From Streptomyces aculeolatus (lineage in GTDB: Bacteria; Actinomycetota; Actinomycetes; Streptomycetales; Streptomycetaceae), in assembly GCF_020400605.1 (NCBI RefSeq), contig NZ_JAINRD010000010.1, forward strand, positions 185,411 to 249,410: DNA of 64,000 nucleotides, read 5' to 3'. How positions within the stretch are numbered: the stretch's first letter is position 1; each line of letters starts with the position of its first letter. Below are positions 52,662 to 61,537 of the stretch, in pieces. The notes beneath the pieces were generated by a model, which was not told the DNA's origin, did not search any database, and worked only from the letters and a program-made list of their open reading frames with translations. The position numbers and the translations under genes are program-made.

Positions 52662-53228
52662 TCACTGCAGGGTGCGGTGGTCTCGGACGAAGGGGAGGCG
52701 GGTCCAGGTGCGGGCCAGGCCCCAGGTGTTCCCGGCGTGGGTGACCGCGAGGGCGACGGCCACGGCCGCGTAGATGACGTGGTAGTCGATCAGCGGGTTC
52801 GACGACATGCTCGGTGAGCCGTCCGACAGGTGCTTCGCCGGGGGCCACTCGGCTATCCACATCAGGGCCATCATCACCGTGGTTCCCAGCGCCGCGAGGC
52901 GCAGTGCCACGCCGAGGACCAGGGCGAGTCCGATGCCCAGCAGGCCGAGCATGAACAGCCAGTCGGCCCAGGCGTCGCCCGCCCAGGAGTGGAAGGTGCT
53001 CTCCAGCGGGCCGACCGCCACGTTGCCGAGGAAGCCCTCGGTGGGCGAGCCGCCGTCGATCCAGGCGCCGCTGCCGGGGGTCGAGTAGCCGAGGCCGAAC
53101 GCCTTGTCCAGGAAGGCCCAGAGGAAGACGAGACCGGTGACCACCCGGACGGCGGCCAGGACCTGGCCGGCCACCGGGGACGTGGCCCTCTCGCTCGTCA
53201 CGGCCTCGGGCTGCTGCTGCACTGCCAT
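52662..53228 (-). CDS. DoxX-family membrane protein
   Basis: A 188-aa membrane protein with four predicted helices; VRVVTGLVFLWAFLDKAFGLGYSTP near residues 27-51 is the DoxX signature, and a soluble loop with WIDGGSPTEGFL follows. DoxX proteins are linked to quinone or thiol redox at the membrane. ATG at 53228 has GGGAG upstream. It diverges from the cyclic-nucleotide-binding-fold gene, and the 364-bp gap between them contains a DevR-like box, so hypoxia- or stress-linked control is possible. Confidence 0.85.
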   Translation of the reverse strand: MAVQQQPEAVTSERATSPVAGQVLAAVRVVTGLVFLWAFLDKAFGLGYSTPGSGAWIDGGSPTEGFLGNVAVGPLESTFHSWAGDAWADWLFMLGLLGIGLALVLGVALRLAALGTTVMMALMWIAEWPPAKHLSDGSPSMSSNPLIDYHVIYAAVAVALAVTHAGNTWGLARTWTRLPFVRDHRTLQ

Positions 53229-53476
53229 GGTTGTGCGCTCCCTTTTGCGTGAGTCTCGCTGCCATCCGGTCCGTGCACCTCCAATCTCCCGTTCGGGGCG
53301 CCGCCCGCGGGTGGTCTGAGGAGGCCCCCGTACGGGTCCGAAGGTCGCCGGGCCGAAGGGCGCTTCGGCTGCCGGTCCGGGGCGAACGTCCTGGGGTGGC
53401 GGGGGACGTTCGGACGAGGTCCGGTGCAGGTGCGCCTGGCGGCGGGTCCCGGGAAGGACCGTCGACCGGTCGTGGC

Positions 53477-53490
53477 GGGACCACCGGCCC
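53477..53490. promoter_or_regulatory. DevR/DosR-like box in a 364-bp divergent gap
   Basis: The gap 53229-53592 has no gene. GGGACCACCGGCCC at 53477-53490 fits the GGGACCnnnGGCCC form used by DevR/DosR regulators, and it is the left part of a longer imperfect palindrome that continues to GTCCC at about 53,502. A DevR-like response regulator gene lies 1.8 kb away. The match is short in GC-rich DNA, so chance is possible. Confidence 0.4.
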
Positions 53491-53592
53491 CCCGGTCGTC
53501 CCCGGGCGGCACCTGAGGCGTACGGGCGCGGCGCCGGATCCTGGCTTCGGTCCCGTTGCCGCCAGGGGGCCGCGACCGGAGGGAGAGAAGTC

Positions 53593-54054
53593 GTGATCAA
53601 CACGAGCACCGGCCTGCTCGGCGCACTGCAACCCGAGAAGCGGGACCGCCTGCTGGAGACCGCCGCGAGCGTGTCGTTCGACGCCGGGCAGCGGATCTTC
53701 AACGAGGGCCAGCGCGCCGACCGCTTCTGGATACTGCGCACCGGCTCGGTCACCCTCGACCTGCACGTGCCCGGGCGCCAGGCCGCCACCGTGGAGACCC
53801 TCGGCGCCGGCGACCTGCTGGGCTGGTCGTGGCTCTTCCCGCCGTACCAGTGGCACCTGGGGGCGCAGGCCCTGAGCCCGGTGCGGGCCCTGGAGTTCGA
53901 CGCCCGGGTGGTACGGGCCTTCTGCGAAGCGGATCCCGTCACCGGCCGGGCCGTCGCCGGCCGGGTCGCCCAGATCATCGGGCACCGGCTGCAGTCGGCC
54001 CGTACCCGTCTGCTCGACCTGTACGGGCCCTACGGCAGCGGGGCATGGCTCTGA
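53593..54054 (+). CDS. Stand-alone cyclic-nucleotide-binding-fold protein
   Basis: A 153-aa protein that is only a Crp-type cNMP-binding domain: VSFDAGQRIFNEGQRADRFWILRTGSVTLD (27-56) and TLGAGDLLGWSWLFPPY (69-85) are the beta-roll. The usual Arg of the phosphate-binding cassette is not evident, so ligand binding is doubtful, and there is no DNA-binding domain. A role as a small regulatory or redox-responsive partner is possible. GTG at 53593 follows GGAGGGAGAGAAG. It converges with the truncated kinase gene. Confidence 0.85.
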   Translation: MINTSTGLLGALQPEKRDRLLETAASVSFDAGQRIFNEGQRADRFWILRTGSVTLDLHVPGRQAATVETLGAGDLLGWSWLFPPYQWHLGAQALSPVRALEFDARVVRAFCEADPVTGRAVAGRVAQIIGHRLQSARTRLLDLYGPYGSGAWL

Positions 54055-54088
54055 CCGTGCCCCACGGCGCGGTGCGGGGACGGCCCGG

Positions 54089-54991
54089 TCAACCGCCCTC
54101 GGGCGCCGGGCCCTGGCCGGGCCCGGCGGCCTCCGCGCCGCGGCCGTGCTCTCCGCGCGTACGCAGGCCGAAGATCGTGGACCGGATGATCTCGACCGTC
54201 TCGTCGAGCTCGCGCACGGCGCGCAGCAGCTTCTCCTCTCCCTTCGCGGTGCGCTCCAGGCGGACCGTGCTCTGCAACGTCATCCCGATGGCGAAGAGCC
54301 GCTGGATGGCCAGGTCGTGCAGGTCGCGCGCGATCCGCTCGCGGTCCGAGGCCAGCGCCAGCCGCTCGGCGTCGCGGCGCCGGTCGGCCAGTTCCAGGGC
54401 CAGCGCCGCCTGCCCGGCGAAGCCCTGCAGCGGCGCGGTCTCCTCGGGGGCGAACGCCGGTTCGCCGGCGGCGCGGGCGAGCAGCAGCACGCCGCGCCGG
54501 CCTTCCTCGGTGCCCATCGGCACGGCGACCGCGGGGCCGAGGCCGACGTCCCGCAGGGTGCTGCCGTACAGGCGCGGCTCGCTTCGTACGTCGTCGCTGA
54601 GCACGGGCTCGCCGCCGGCGTACGCGAGTCCGGAGAGCGAGTCGTGGACGGGCAGCAGCCTCTCCCGGTGCGCCTCGGCGCCGGGGCCGCGGGCGAGCGC
54701 CACCCGCAGCAGCCCGGCTCCGGGTACGGGCAGCGCCACCGATCCCAGCCGCGCGCCGAGTTGTTCCCGGGCCCGTTCGACGATCAGGCCGAGCACGGCC
54801 TCTTCCGGTTCGCCGGACAGCAGCGCGGCGGTGACCTCGGCGGAGGCGGCGAGCCACTGCTGCCGCCGGCGGGACTCCTCGTACAGCCGGGCGTTCTCGA
54901 TGGCCATGCCCGCGGCGGCGGCGAGGGCGGAGAGTACGCTCTCGTCCGCGGCGTCGGACTCGCCGCCGGAATGTGAGGGTTCCCCTCGCAT
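54089..54991 (-). CDS. DevS-like GAF-HisKA protein lacking both ends
   Basis: A 300-aa protein shaped like the middle of a DevS/DosT-type kinase. Residues 14-43 match only the tail of a first GAF domain (LSALAAAAGMAIENARLYEES), a complete second GAF follows (57-205), then a HisKA_3 dimerisation domain with His225 in RIARDLHDLAIQRLF and the second dimer helix (ELDETVEIIRSTIFGLRTR). It stops there: the ATPase domain (N, G1 and G2 boxes) is absent and the tail is Gly/Pro-rich. It cannot autophosphorylate itself; it may be a decayed kinase or a phosphorelay/phosphatase partner. The start ATG at 54991 is uncertain. Confidence 0.7.
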   Translation of the reverse strand: MRGEPSHSGGESDAADESVLSALAAAAGMAIENARLYEESRRRQQWLAASAEVTAALLSGEPEEAVLGLIVERAREQLGARLGSVALPVPGAGLLRVALARGPGAEAHRERLLPVHDSLSGLAYAGGEPVLSDDVRSEPRLYGSTLRDVGLGPAVAVPMGTEEGRRGVLLLARAAGEPAFAPEETAPLQGFAGQAALALELADRRRDAERLALASDRERIARDLHDLAIQRLFAIGMTLQSTVRLERTAKGEEKLLRAVRELDETVEIIRSTIFGLRTRGEHGRGAEAAGPGQGPAPEGG

Positions 54992-55320
54992 GCAGCGCCA
55001 TCCCTTCGGCGGAGCCGGTACGGGTCGACGGCGTTGCGCGGGGGCCGGCTTCGCGGCCGTCGGCCCCCCGTCGTCGGTTTTCCCGCAAGGGTCCGTCGCC
55101 GCCGCGGCGGGCGCGTAGGGCCGCACGGTACGCGGCGAGGGGACCGTCCGGCTCCCGGGGCCCGGGACGTAGCGGAAGACCCGCGGCCCGGCCCGCCCCG
55201 TCCCCGGGTCCACCCGGCCCCTGCCGCCCGCCCCCCGTCCGGGGCGGATAATCGTGCTGCGTTCAGGTACTCACGTACCCGTATGGCAGCGGGCGTGCGA
55301 CCGATCCTTCGAGGAGACCC
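54992..55320. promoter_or_regulatory. Divergent region with a GATAAT -10 for the response regulator
   Basis: This 329-bp gap has no supported gene. GGATAAT with its core hexamer at 55247-55252 is the best -10 sequence in the area and would give a leader of about 60 bases before the response-regulator ATG. A GGGTCCACCCGGCCC segment at 55206-55220 lies just upstream and loosely resembles the DevR-like box at 53,477, hinting at autoregulation. Confidence 0.4.
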
Positions 55321-56028
55321 ATGGCCGACACCCCCGCATTCACCGCGCAGCGTCCGATACGCGTCTTCCTGCTCGACGACCACGAGGTCGTACGCCGCGG
55401 GCTGCACGACCTGCTCGACGCGCAGCCGGACATCGAGGTCGTCGGGGACGCCGCCGACGCCGCCGAGGCGCTGGCCCGCGGCCCGGCCCTGCGGCCCGAC
55501 GTGGCGGTCCTGGACGTGCGGCTGCCCGACGGCGACGGGATCACCGTCTGCCGCGAACTGCGCTCCCGCATGCCCGGGCTGGCCTGCCTGATGCTCACGT
55601 CCTTCGACGACGACCAGGCGCTGCTCGACGCCATCCTCGCGGGCGCCTCCGGCTACGTGCTGAAGCAGATACGCGGCGCGGAGATAGTCAACGCCGTACG
55701 CACCGTCGCCACCGGCCAGTCGATGCTCGACCCGGCGACCACGACCCGGCTGATGGAAAGCCTGCGCCAGGAGGCCGAGCCCGATCCCGAGGACGCGGCG
55801 CTGGCGTCGCTGACCGACCGGGAGCGGGACATCCTCGAGTTCATCGGCGAGGGGCTGACCAACCGGGAGATCGGCAAGCGGCTCTTCCTCGCCGAGAAGA
55901 CCGTCAAGAACCACATCTCCCGCATGCTGTCCAAGCTCGGCGTCGAACGGCGCATCCAGGCGGCGATGATCGCCAGCCAGGCCAAGTCGGCGGACACGGA
56001 CGGCAAGCGGCCGGACGGCCGCCGCTGA
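55321..56028 (+). CDS. NarL-family response regulator (DevR-like)
   Basis: A 235-aa regulator. The receiver domain has Asp19-Asp20, the phospho-acceptor Asp65 in VLDVRLPDGDG and conserved Lys in YVLKQIRGAEI; a LuxR-type helix-turn-helix is at about 162-222 (LTDRERDILEFIGEGLTNREIGKRLFLAEKTVKNHISRM in separate segments). The sequence style matches DevR/DosR proteins. GGAG lies six bases before the ATG. It sits between a truncated DevS-like gene and a complete PAS kinase, either of which could be its partner. Confidence 0.93.
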   Translation: MADTPAFTAQRPIRVFLLDDHEVVRRGLHDLLDAQPDIEVVGDAADAAEALARGPALRPDVAVLDVRLPDGDGITVCRELRSRMPGLACLMLTSFDDDQALLDAILAGASGYVLKQIRGAEIVNAVRTVATGQSMLDPATTTRLMESLRQEAEPDPEDAALASLTDRERDILEFIGEGLTNREIGKRLFLAEKTVKNHISRMLSKLGVERRIQAAMIASQAKSADTDGKRPDGRR

Positions 56029-56088
56029 CCCGCCCGGGGCGAGCGGACGGGCGGGCGGGCGGCTGCGCGCGCTGCGCCGCGGGAAGGT

Positions 56089-57288
56089 TCAGGGCCCGGC
56101 GGATCCCCCGGGGTGCCCGGGGAGGGAGCGCCCGGTGAGGGGCACGCGCCACGCCAGCCGGGTGCCGCCGCTCGGCCGGGCGGTGACCTCGAAGGTGCCG
56201 CCCAGTTCCGTCGCGCGCTCGCTCAGGTTGGCGAGCCCGCTGCGGCGCGTACCGGGGCCGAGGCCGCGGCCGTTGTCGCTGACCGTGAGCAGCAGCTCCG
56301 TGCCGGTTTCGAGGGCGATCTCCGCGGCGGAGGCCCGGGCGTGCTTGCCGATGTTGGACAGCGCCTCGCGCAGCACGGCCAGCAGGTGGACGCCGACCTC
56401 CTCCGGTACGGCGGTGTCGACCGGGCCGTCGAAGGTGACGGTGGGCGCGAAGCCGAGGGTGCGGCGGGCGGCGGCGGCCGCGTCGAAGATCCGCGCCCGC
56501 AGACTCGTGGCCTGCCGCGGGGCGCGGTGCAGGTCGAAGATCGCGTTGCGCAGCTCCTGGATGGTGGCGTCGAGTTCGCCGACGACTCCCTCGATGCGGT
56601 CGACGGCCCGGTCGTGGTCGAGGAGGGCGGCCACGCTCTGCAGGGTCAGGCCGGCGGCGAACACCCGCTGGATGACCATGTCGTGCAGGTCGCGCGCGAT
56701 CCGCTCGCGGTCGGCCATCACCTCGCGCTCGGCGCGGGCGGCGGCCAGCTCGGACTGCAGGACCAGGCGGCGGCCGATGTCCTGGGCGACGATGGAGTAG
56801 CCGGTGACGTCGCCGTCGGCGCCCCGCATGGCGGAGACGGTGACGGACACGTCGACGAGTCCGCCGCCGGCGGCGCGCCAGCGGGTCTCGACCGGCTCTG
56901 CGTGCTCCCCCGACGCCGCGCGGGCCAGCGCGTCCTCGAAGGCCGGCAGCGCGCCCTCGGCGAGGAGTCCGTCGGCAGGCCGGCCCACGATCGCGTCGTC
57001 ATCGTGGCCGAGGAGGCGGGCGGCGCCGGGGTTCCAGGTCAGGATCGTGCGCTGCGGGTCGATGGAGATCACGGCGTCGCCGGAGGAGACGACGATGGCG
57101 GCGAGCCGTGCGGCGGCGCCGCGGGCCTCCTCCAGTTCGGTGTGCAGGGCGATGAGGCCGTGGTCGGCGTCGCTCAGCTCGCGGCTCAGCTCGGCGATCT
57201 GCCGTCCGGCCTCGGCCAGTTCGGTCTCCCGCCGCTTGAGCGCCTCCTGCGCCTCGGCGAGGGTACGCGGCGGAGGCGTGCTCTTCAC
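56089..57288 (-). CDS. PAS sensor histidine kinase
   Basis: A 399-aa soluble kinase. A coiled coil (about 10-62) precedes a PAS domain (about 62-175; VVSSGDAVISIDPQRTILTW), a HisKA_3 domain with His202 in RIARDLHDMVIQRVF, and a complete ATPase domain ending in NGRGLGPGTRRSGLANLSERA. GTG at 57288 overlaps the stop of the HATPase-PP2C gene, so it is translated as part of the stressosome run, linking that module to a two-component kinase. The convergent DevR-like regulator is its likely partner. Confidence 0.92.
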   Translation of the reverse strand: MKSTPPPRTLAEAQEALKRRETELAEAGRQIAELSRELSDADHGLIALHTELEEARGAAARLAAIVVSSGDAVISIDPQRTILTWNPGAARLLGHDDDAIVGRPADGLLAEGALPAFEDALARAASGEHAEPVETRWRAAGGGLVDVSVTVSAMRGADGDVTGYSIVAQDIGRRLVLQSELAAARAEREVMADRERIARDLHDMVIQRVFAAGLTLQSVAALLDHDRAVDRIEGVVGELDATIQELRNAIFDLHRAPRQATSLRARIFDAAAAARRTLGFAPTVTFDGPVDTAVPEEVGVHLLAVLREALSNIGKHARASAAEIALETGTELLLTVSDNGRGLGPGTRRSGLANLSERATELGGTFEVTARPSGGTRLAWRVPLTGRSLPGHPGGSAGP

Positions 57289-58382
57289 CGCGCCGCTCCC
57301 GGGCCGCGCGGGCCGCCCCGCTCCCACGGCGCCGCCTCCGTGACGATCAGTACGGTGGCGTCGTCGGCGGGCCGGCCGTGGTCGCGGTGGAGCACGGCGG
57401 CGACCAGCGCGGGGTCGTGCCGCAGCAGTTCGCGGTGCTCGGCGAGGTCCCAGCCGCTGCGGATCCCGTCGGAGGCCAGTACGAGGGTGGCGCCCGGCGC
57501 CCAGGGAACGCGCTCCACGTGCGGGCCCGGCGGCGCCGGCCGCGTACCGAGGGTGCCGGGCCGGCCGAGGAGCGGGGCGCTTCCGCCGCCGTGCAGGACG
57601 CGCCCGGTGACGTTGCCGATGCCGGCGAACGCCAGCGCGCCGTGTTCGGCGTCGATCCGGCACACGCCGAGCACGCCGCCGCGGGTCGCGCGCATCGCCT
57701 CGTGCGCGCGGTCCAGGTACGCGGCGGGGTCGGTGACCAACTGCCGGTCGAACTCCTCAAGTGCCGCGCGTGCGGCGGCCGCCGCCGCGGGGCCGTGGCC
57801 CAGGCCGTCGACAACGACGGCCTCCACCCTGTCGTCGCCGGGGCGTACCGCCCAGCCGTCGCCTGATTCGGACTCCCCCGCGTACGGGACGTTGACGCCG
57901 CCGTGGCGCCAGCGGGAGGGCGCGGGCCGGGAGGTCCGGTCGAGGCGGGCCAGGACGACGGTGCCGGCGCGGGTGCTGTAGCAGTCGAAGTCGCGGGCCA
58001 GCCGCCGTACGGCGGGAAGTCCCGCGCCCAGCCCGCCGCCGACGCGGGGCGGCCGCTCGCCCGGTACGGGCACGGAAGCAGGCGCGAGGGCGGGGCCGGG
58101 GGCGGGTGAGCCGTACGGCGGCGGGGGCATGCGCTCCGGCGGGATCCCGGGGCCGTGATCGACGGAGATCAGCTCGATGCCGTCGCCGGCCGGGCGGAAC
58201 AGCACGTAACCGCCGGGGTGTGCGTGGCGCAGCAGGTTGGTGCCCAGCTCGGTCGCGGCCAACTCCGCCTCGCCCGCCCGGAGCCCCGGCCGGCCGGCGG
58301 CGAGCCGGGCGACCGCCCGGCGCAGGGCGCCCACGTCCTCCTCGGCGCCGACGGGAAAGCGCCGGTGCGGGGCGCCGGTCAC
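57285..58382 (-). CDS. HATPase-PP2C (RsbX-like) protein
   Basis: A 365-aa fusion. The first about 130 residues are a GHKL ATPase of the RsbT/RsbW type (LAATELGTNLLRHAHPGG and DHGPGIPPERM), and residues 160-360 a SpoIIE/RsbX-like PP2C phosphatase (EAVVVDGLGHGPAAA, LASDGIRSGWD and DDATVLIV). RsbX resets the stressosome by dephosphorylating RsbR and RsbS; the fused ATPase is common in actinomycetes. GTG at 58382 overlaps the rsbT stop; an in-frame GTG at 58391 is possible. Confidence 0.88.
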   Translation of the reverse strand: MTGAPHRRFPVGAEEDVGALRRAVARLAAGRPGLRAGEAELAATELGTNLLRHAHPGGYVLFRPAGDGIELISVDHGPGIPPERMPPPPYGSPAPGPALAPASVPVPGERPPRVGGGLGAGLPAVRRLARDFDCYSTRAGTVVLARLDRTSRPAPSRWRHGGVNVPYAGESESGDGWAVRPGDDRVEAVVVDGLGHGPAAAAAARAALEEFDRQLVTDPAAYLDRAHEAMRATRGGVLGVCRIDAEHGALAFAGIGNVTGRVLHGGGSAPLLGRPGTLGTRPAPPGPHVERVPWAPGATLVLASDGIRSGWDLAEHRELLRHDPALVAAVLHRDHGRPADDATVLIVTEAAPWERGGPRGPGAAR

Positions 58383-58810
58383 CGCTGCCACTTCTCGATC
58401 ACCACCGTGGTCCCGGAGCCCGGTGCCGAGGTCAGCGTCAGCTCGTCCACCAGCCGGCGCGCCCCGGGCAGTCCGAGGCCCAGGCCGCCGCCGGTGCTGA
58501 ACCCGTCGGTGAGCGCGGCGCCGACGTCCTCGATGCCCGGGCCCTCGTCGGTGAACGTCGCGCGGACGCCCCGCCGGCCACCGGCCGCGACCTGCTCCGC
58601 GCGCAGCCTGCCGCGGGCGCCGGTGGCGTACTTGAGGATGTTGCGGGCCAGTTCGCTGCCGGCGGTGATGAGCTTGGTCTCGTCCACCAGGCCCAGGCCC
58701 GCGCTCCTCGCCTGCGCGCGCAGCGCCTGACGCACCCGTATCAGGTCGCTCTGGTCGGAGATGACGATGTCGTCCGTGTCCGGCACCGCCGTTCCCGGGT
58801 CAGCCCGCAC
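58379..58810 (-). CDS. rsbT: RsbT-type switch kinase
   Basis: A 143-aa GHKL serine/threonine kinase. Residue box GSELARNILKYATGARG (about 51-67) is the N-box and FTDEGPGI plus STGGGLGLGLPGARR are the G1 and G2 ATP boxes. In the known system RsbT phosphorylates RsbS and RsbR, leaves the stressosome and activates a downstream phosphatase. It overlaps the rsbS stop by about ten bases; a second GTG at 58786 is an alternative start. Confidence 0.92.
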   Translation of the reverse strand: MRADPGTAVPDTDDIVISDQSDLIRVRQALRAQARSAGLGLVDETKLITAGSELARNILKYATGARGRLRAEQVAAGGRRGVRATFTDEGPGIEDVGAALTDGFSTGGGLGLGLPGARRLVDELTLTSAPGSGTTVVIEKWQR

Positions 58811-59180
58811 GGCGGTCGGCGCGGCGCAGCCGCGCCAGCAGCGCCAGTCCTTGTTCGGCGTTCAGGGCGGTGTCGAGACCGCCCATCGGAACACCGAGTT
58901 CCACCAGGGTGATGGCCACCGCCGGCTGGATGCCGACGACCGCCACCTGCGCGCCGAGGAGCCGCACCATGGCCACCATCCGCGTCAGCACCCGTGCGAT
59001 GAACGAGTCGACCACGCTCAGCCCGCTGACGTCGATCAGCATGCCGCCGGCGCCGGTGCGGGCGACCTCGTTCGTCAGGTGCTCCTCGATCCTGACGACG
59101 GTCGTGTCGTCGAGGTCGCCCTGCAGCGAGACCAGCAGGGTGTCGCCGATCTGCATGACCGGCACGGGCCCGCCGGTCAC
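58800..59180 (-). CDS. rsbS: RsbS-type STAS stressosome scaffold
   Basis: A 126-aa STAS-domain protein. DVSGLSVVDSFIARVL (about 51-66) holds the conserved Ser that RsbT phosphorylates (Ser59 in Bacillus RsbS). It forms the stressosome core with RsbR. GTG at 59180 overlaps the rsbR stop (GTGA). Confidence 0.93.
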   Translation of the reverse strand: MTGGPVPVMQIGDTLLVSLQGDLDDTTVVRIEEHLTNEVARTGAGGMLIDVSGLSVVDSFIARVLTRMVAMVRLLGAQVAVVGIQPAVAITLVELGVPMGGLDTALNAEQGLALLARLRRADRRAG

Positions 59181-60391
59181 AGGGACCCCCGCAGGGGGTC
59201 CGCGGCCGGGGGCGCCGCCTCGTCGCGCTCCCTGAGGAGGGCCAGCGCCAACTGCAGGGCGTCGCGCAGAGTGTTGCGGGAGCGCAGCCGCCCCATGTCG
59301 ATACCCAGGTGGACCATGGACTGGGCCGTCTCGGGCCGTACGCCGCTCATGATGCTCTCCGTGCCCATCAGCGCGGCGGCCTGGACGGTCCGCAGCAGGT
59401 GCTGGGCGACCTGGGTGTCGATGGTCGGTACGCCGCTGATGTCGAGGATCGCCACCTCGGCCTGGGTCTCGGCGATGCGCTCCAGCAGCCCTTCGGTCAG
59501 CCGGGCCGCCCGGACGGAGTCGAGTGTGCCGATGAGCGGCAGGGCCAGCACCCGGTCCCACACCTGGATCACCGGGGTCGACAGCTCCATGATCTCGTCG
59601 CGCTGCCGCACCAGGCGCTGTTCCGTCTCGCGGCGCTCGGTGACGTCCCGGATCGCCGCGGCGACCAGGACGCCCTCGTCGGTCTCCAGCGGGCTGAGAC
59701 TGATCTCGACGGGGAACTCGGTGCCGTCGCGGCGCAGCCCCCACAGCTCCAGGCCCACGCCCATCGGGCGGGTGCGGGGGTCGGCGAGGTAGCCGGCGCG
59801 GTGCCCGTAGTGGTGCTTGCGGAACCGCGGCGGGACCAGGACCTCGATCTCCTGGCCGATCAGCTCCCCGCCGTCGTACCCGAAGAGGAGGCCGGTCTGC
59901 CGGTTGGCGAGCCTGATGCGGCCGTCGGGTCCGATGATGACCATGGCGTCCGGCGCCGACTCCAGCAGACCCCGGAAGAGGGCGTCCGCACGCCGCTGCT
60001 CGCTGGCGTCCTTGACCACCTCCGCGAAGCCGCACACGTCGCCGTTCGCGTCCCGGATCACGGTGAGCACCGAACTCGCCCAGTAGCGGGCGCCGTTCCG
60101 GCGCTGCCGCCAGCCCTCGGACTCGTACCGTCCGCTCTCCCGCGCGGCGGCCAACGCCTGCTCCGGCCGCCCCGCGTCGCGGTCGTCGGCGGGGTGGAGC
60201 AGGGCCGCCGGGCGGCCCAGGGCCTCGTCCTCGGCGTAGCCGTACAGCAGCCGGGCGCCACCGCTCCAGCCGGTGATCCGGCCGTCGGCGTCGAGCCTGA
60301 CGATGGCGTAGTCGGTGATCGCCTCCAGCAGCGACTCCAGGTCGCGCAGCCGTGCGTTCGGCTCGGGATTCCCCGCCGCGGCCTCCGTCAT
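59177..60391 (-). CDS. rsbR: RsbR-type PAS-PAS-STAS stressosome sensor
   Basis: A 404-aa protein: two PAS domains (about 18-130 and 140-255, the second ending in ETDEGVLVAAAIRDVTERR) joined by a coiled linker to an RsbR-type STAS domain (about 285-385). DISGVPTIDTQVAQHLL carries the phosphorylatable Thr. Bacillus RsbR uses a non-haem globin sensor; here PAS domains replace it, implying a different signal. GGAGGGGGCCGGAG precedes the ATG. First gene of a five-gene overlapping run. Confidence 0.93.
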   Translation of the reverse strand: MTEAAAGNPEPNARLRDLESLLEAITDYAIVRLDADGRITGWSGGARLLYGYAEDEALGRPAALLHPADDRDAGRPEQALAAARESGRYESEGWRQRRNGARYWASSVLTVIRDANGDVCGFAEVVKDASEQRRADALFRGLLESAPDAMVIIGPDGRIRLANRQTGLLFGYDGGELIGQEIEVLVPPRFRKHHYGHRAGYLADPRTRPMGVGLELWGLRRDGTEFPVEISLSPLETDEGVLVAAAIRDVTERRETEQRLVRQRDEIMELSTPVIQVWDRVLALPLIGTLDSVRAARLTEGLLERIAETQAEVAILDISGVPTIDTQVAQHLLRTVQAAALMGTESIMSGVRPETAQSMVHLGIDMGRLRSRNTLRDALQLALALLRERDEAAPPAADPLRGSL

Positions 60392-60511
60392 CTCCGGCCC
60401 CCTCCCTACGGGACCGTCGGGCTCCGGTCCGTGTGCCGGATGCTACTCCGACCGGGGTACCGCGGTGCAGGCGACCTGGGAGGGCCCGGCGTTGCCGCGT
60501 AGCCCGGTGCC

Positions 60512-61426
60512 TCAGCGGGCATCCGCGGGCGTGGTGTCCGCCTGGTCGTGGTGGGCGGCGATCGAGGCGAGGGAGTTCCGGACGGCGTCGAGGCGGGCGC
60601 GGGCCGCGGCGATACGGGCGGAGAAACGTTCCTGCTCCCGTGCGGCCGCGCACTCGATCCGATGCGCCGCCTGCCACGCCCGATCGCGCAGGTCGGCCGC
60701 CTCCTGCCCGGCCCGCTCCAGGAGCACGGCCGCCCGGGCCGCCGCCTCGTCCCGCCGCCGCACCGCCGCGGAGCGGTCCGCCTCGGCGCGGACCTCGGCC
60801 GCCGCCAGCCCCTCCTCCACCGCCCGCAGCCGCGCCACGGCTCGCCCCTCCTCCCTCTTCTCCCGCCCGGCCAGCGCGACCTGCTGCCCGGCGACGAACT
60901 CCGCCGTCTCCCAGGTGGTGTCCTCCGCCCGCCGCCGGCCCTCCTCCCGCATGGCCGCCGCCTGCAGCCGTGCCTCCCCGACCAGCCGCACGGCCGTCAG
61001 CCGCGCCTGGCGGACGTGCTCGCGGGCGGCTTCGTCTGCCGCGGCGCACAACTCCTCCGCGGCTCTGAGCGCCGTACGCCGGCGCTCCTCCCCCGCGACC
61101 CGGGCCGCCTCCGTCTGCGACCTGCCGGCCGCGGCGGCCTGCTCCCGCAACCGCCGCGCCTCCACCACGGCGTCGCGGTGGAGGTTCCGCGCCCCCTCGC
61201 CGAGCACGTCGTAGGCCGGCGGCCGGGTCGCGAGGGCCTGCTCGCGCAGCTGCGCCAGCCGCCTTGCCCGGCCCGCCAGTTCCTTCTCCAGCTCGACGAT
61301 CCTTCTGGCAGCGGCCTGTTGCACCGCCACCAGCTCGCCCACGGCGCGGTCGACCTGTTGCGGCACGTAGCCGCGCCCGCGGGTGACCAGCATGAAGTCG
61401 CCCGGCTGCATCATCGTGTAGCTCAT
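60512..61426 (-). CDS. DivIVA-like coiled-coil protein
   Basis: A protein of about 304 aa that is almost entirely coiled coil, rich in Ala, Arg and Glu from residue 30 on. The N-terminal RGRGYVPQQVDRAVGELVAVQQ resembles the DivIVA membrane-targeting region and Streptomyces cytoskeletal proteins (Scy/FilP). It probably scaffolds polar growth or a filament-like structure. The start is uncertain: ATG at 61426, further in-frame ATGs at +4 and +5 codons, or GTG at 61465. Confidence 0.7.
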   Translation of the reverse strand: MSYTMMQPGDFMLVTRGRGYVPQQVDRAVGELVAVQQAAARRIVELEKELAGRARRLAQLREQALATRPPAYDVLGEGARNLHRDAVVEARRLREQAAAAGRSQTEAARVAGEERRRTALRAAEELCAAADEAAREHVRQARLTAVRLVGEARLQAAAMREEGRRRAEDTTWETAEFVAGQQVALAGREKREEGRAVARLRAVEEGLAAAEVRAEADRSAAVRRRDEAAARAAVLLERAGQEAADLRDRAWQAAHRIECAAAREQERFSARIAAARARLDAVRNSLASIAAHHDQADTTPADAR

Positions 61427-61537
61427 CAACCTGCCCGTCGGCGTCCACGGCACGGAAGGGTGCACCGGCCCGCACCGGGCGGACCGCTCCGCCGGTCACC
61501 CCAACACACCTGGACCCGCCGGACGACCCGTCTCCCG

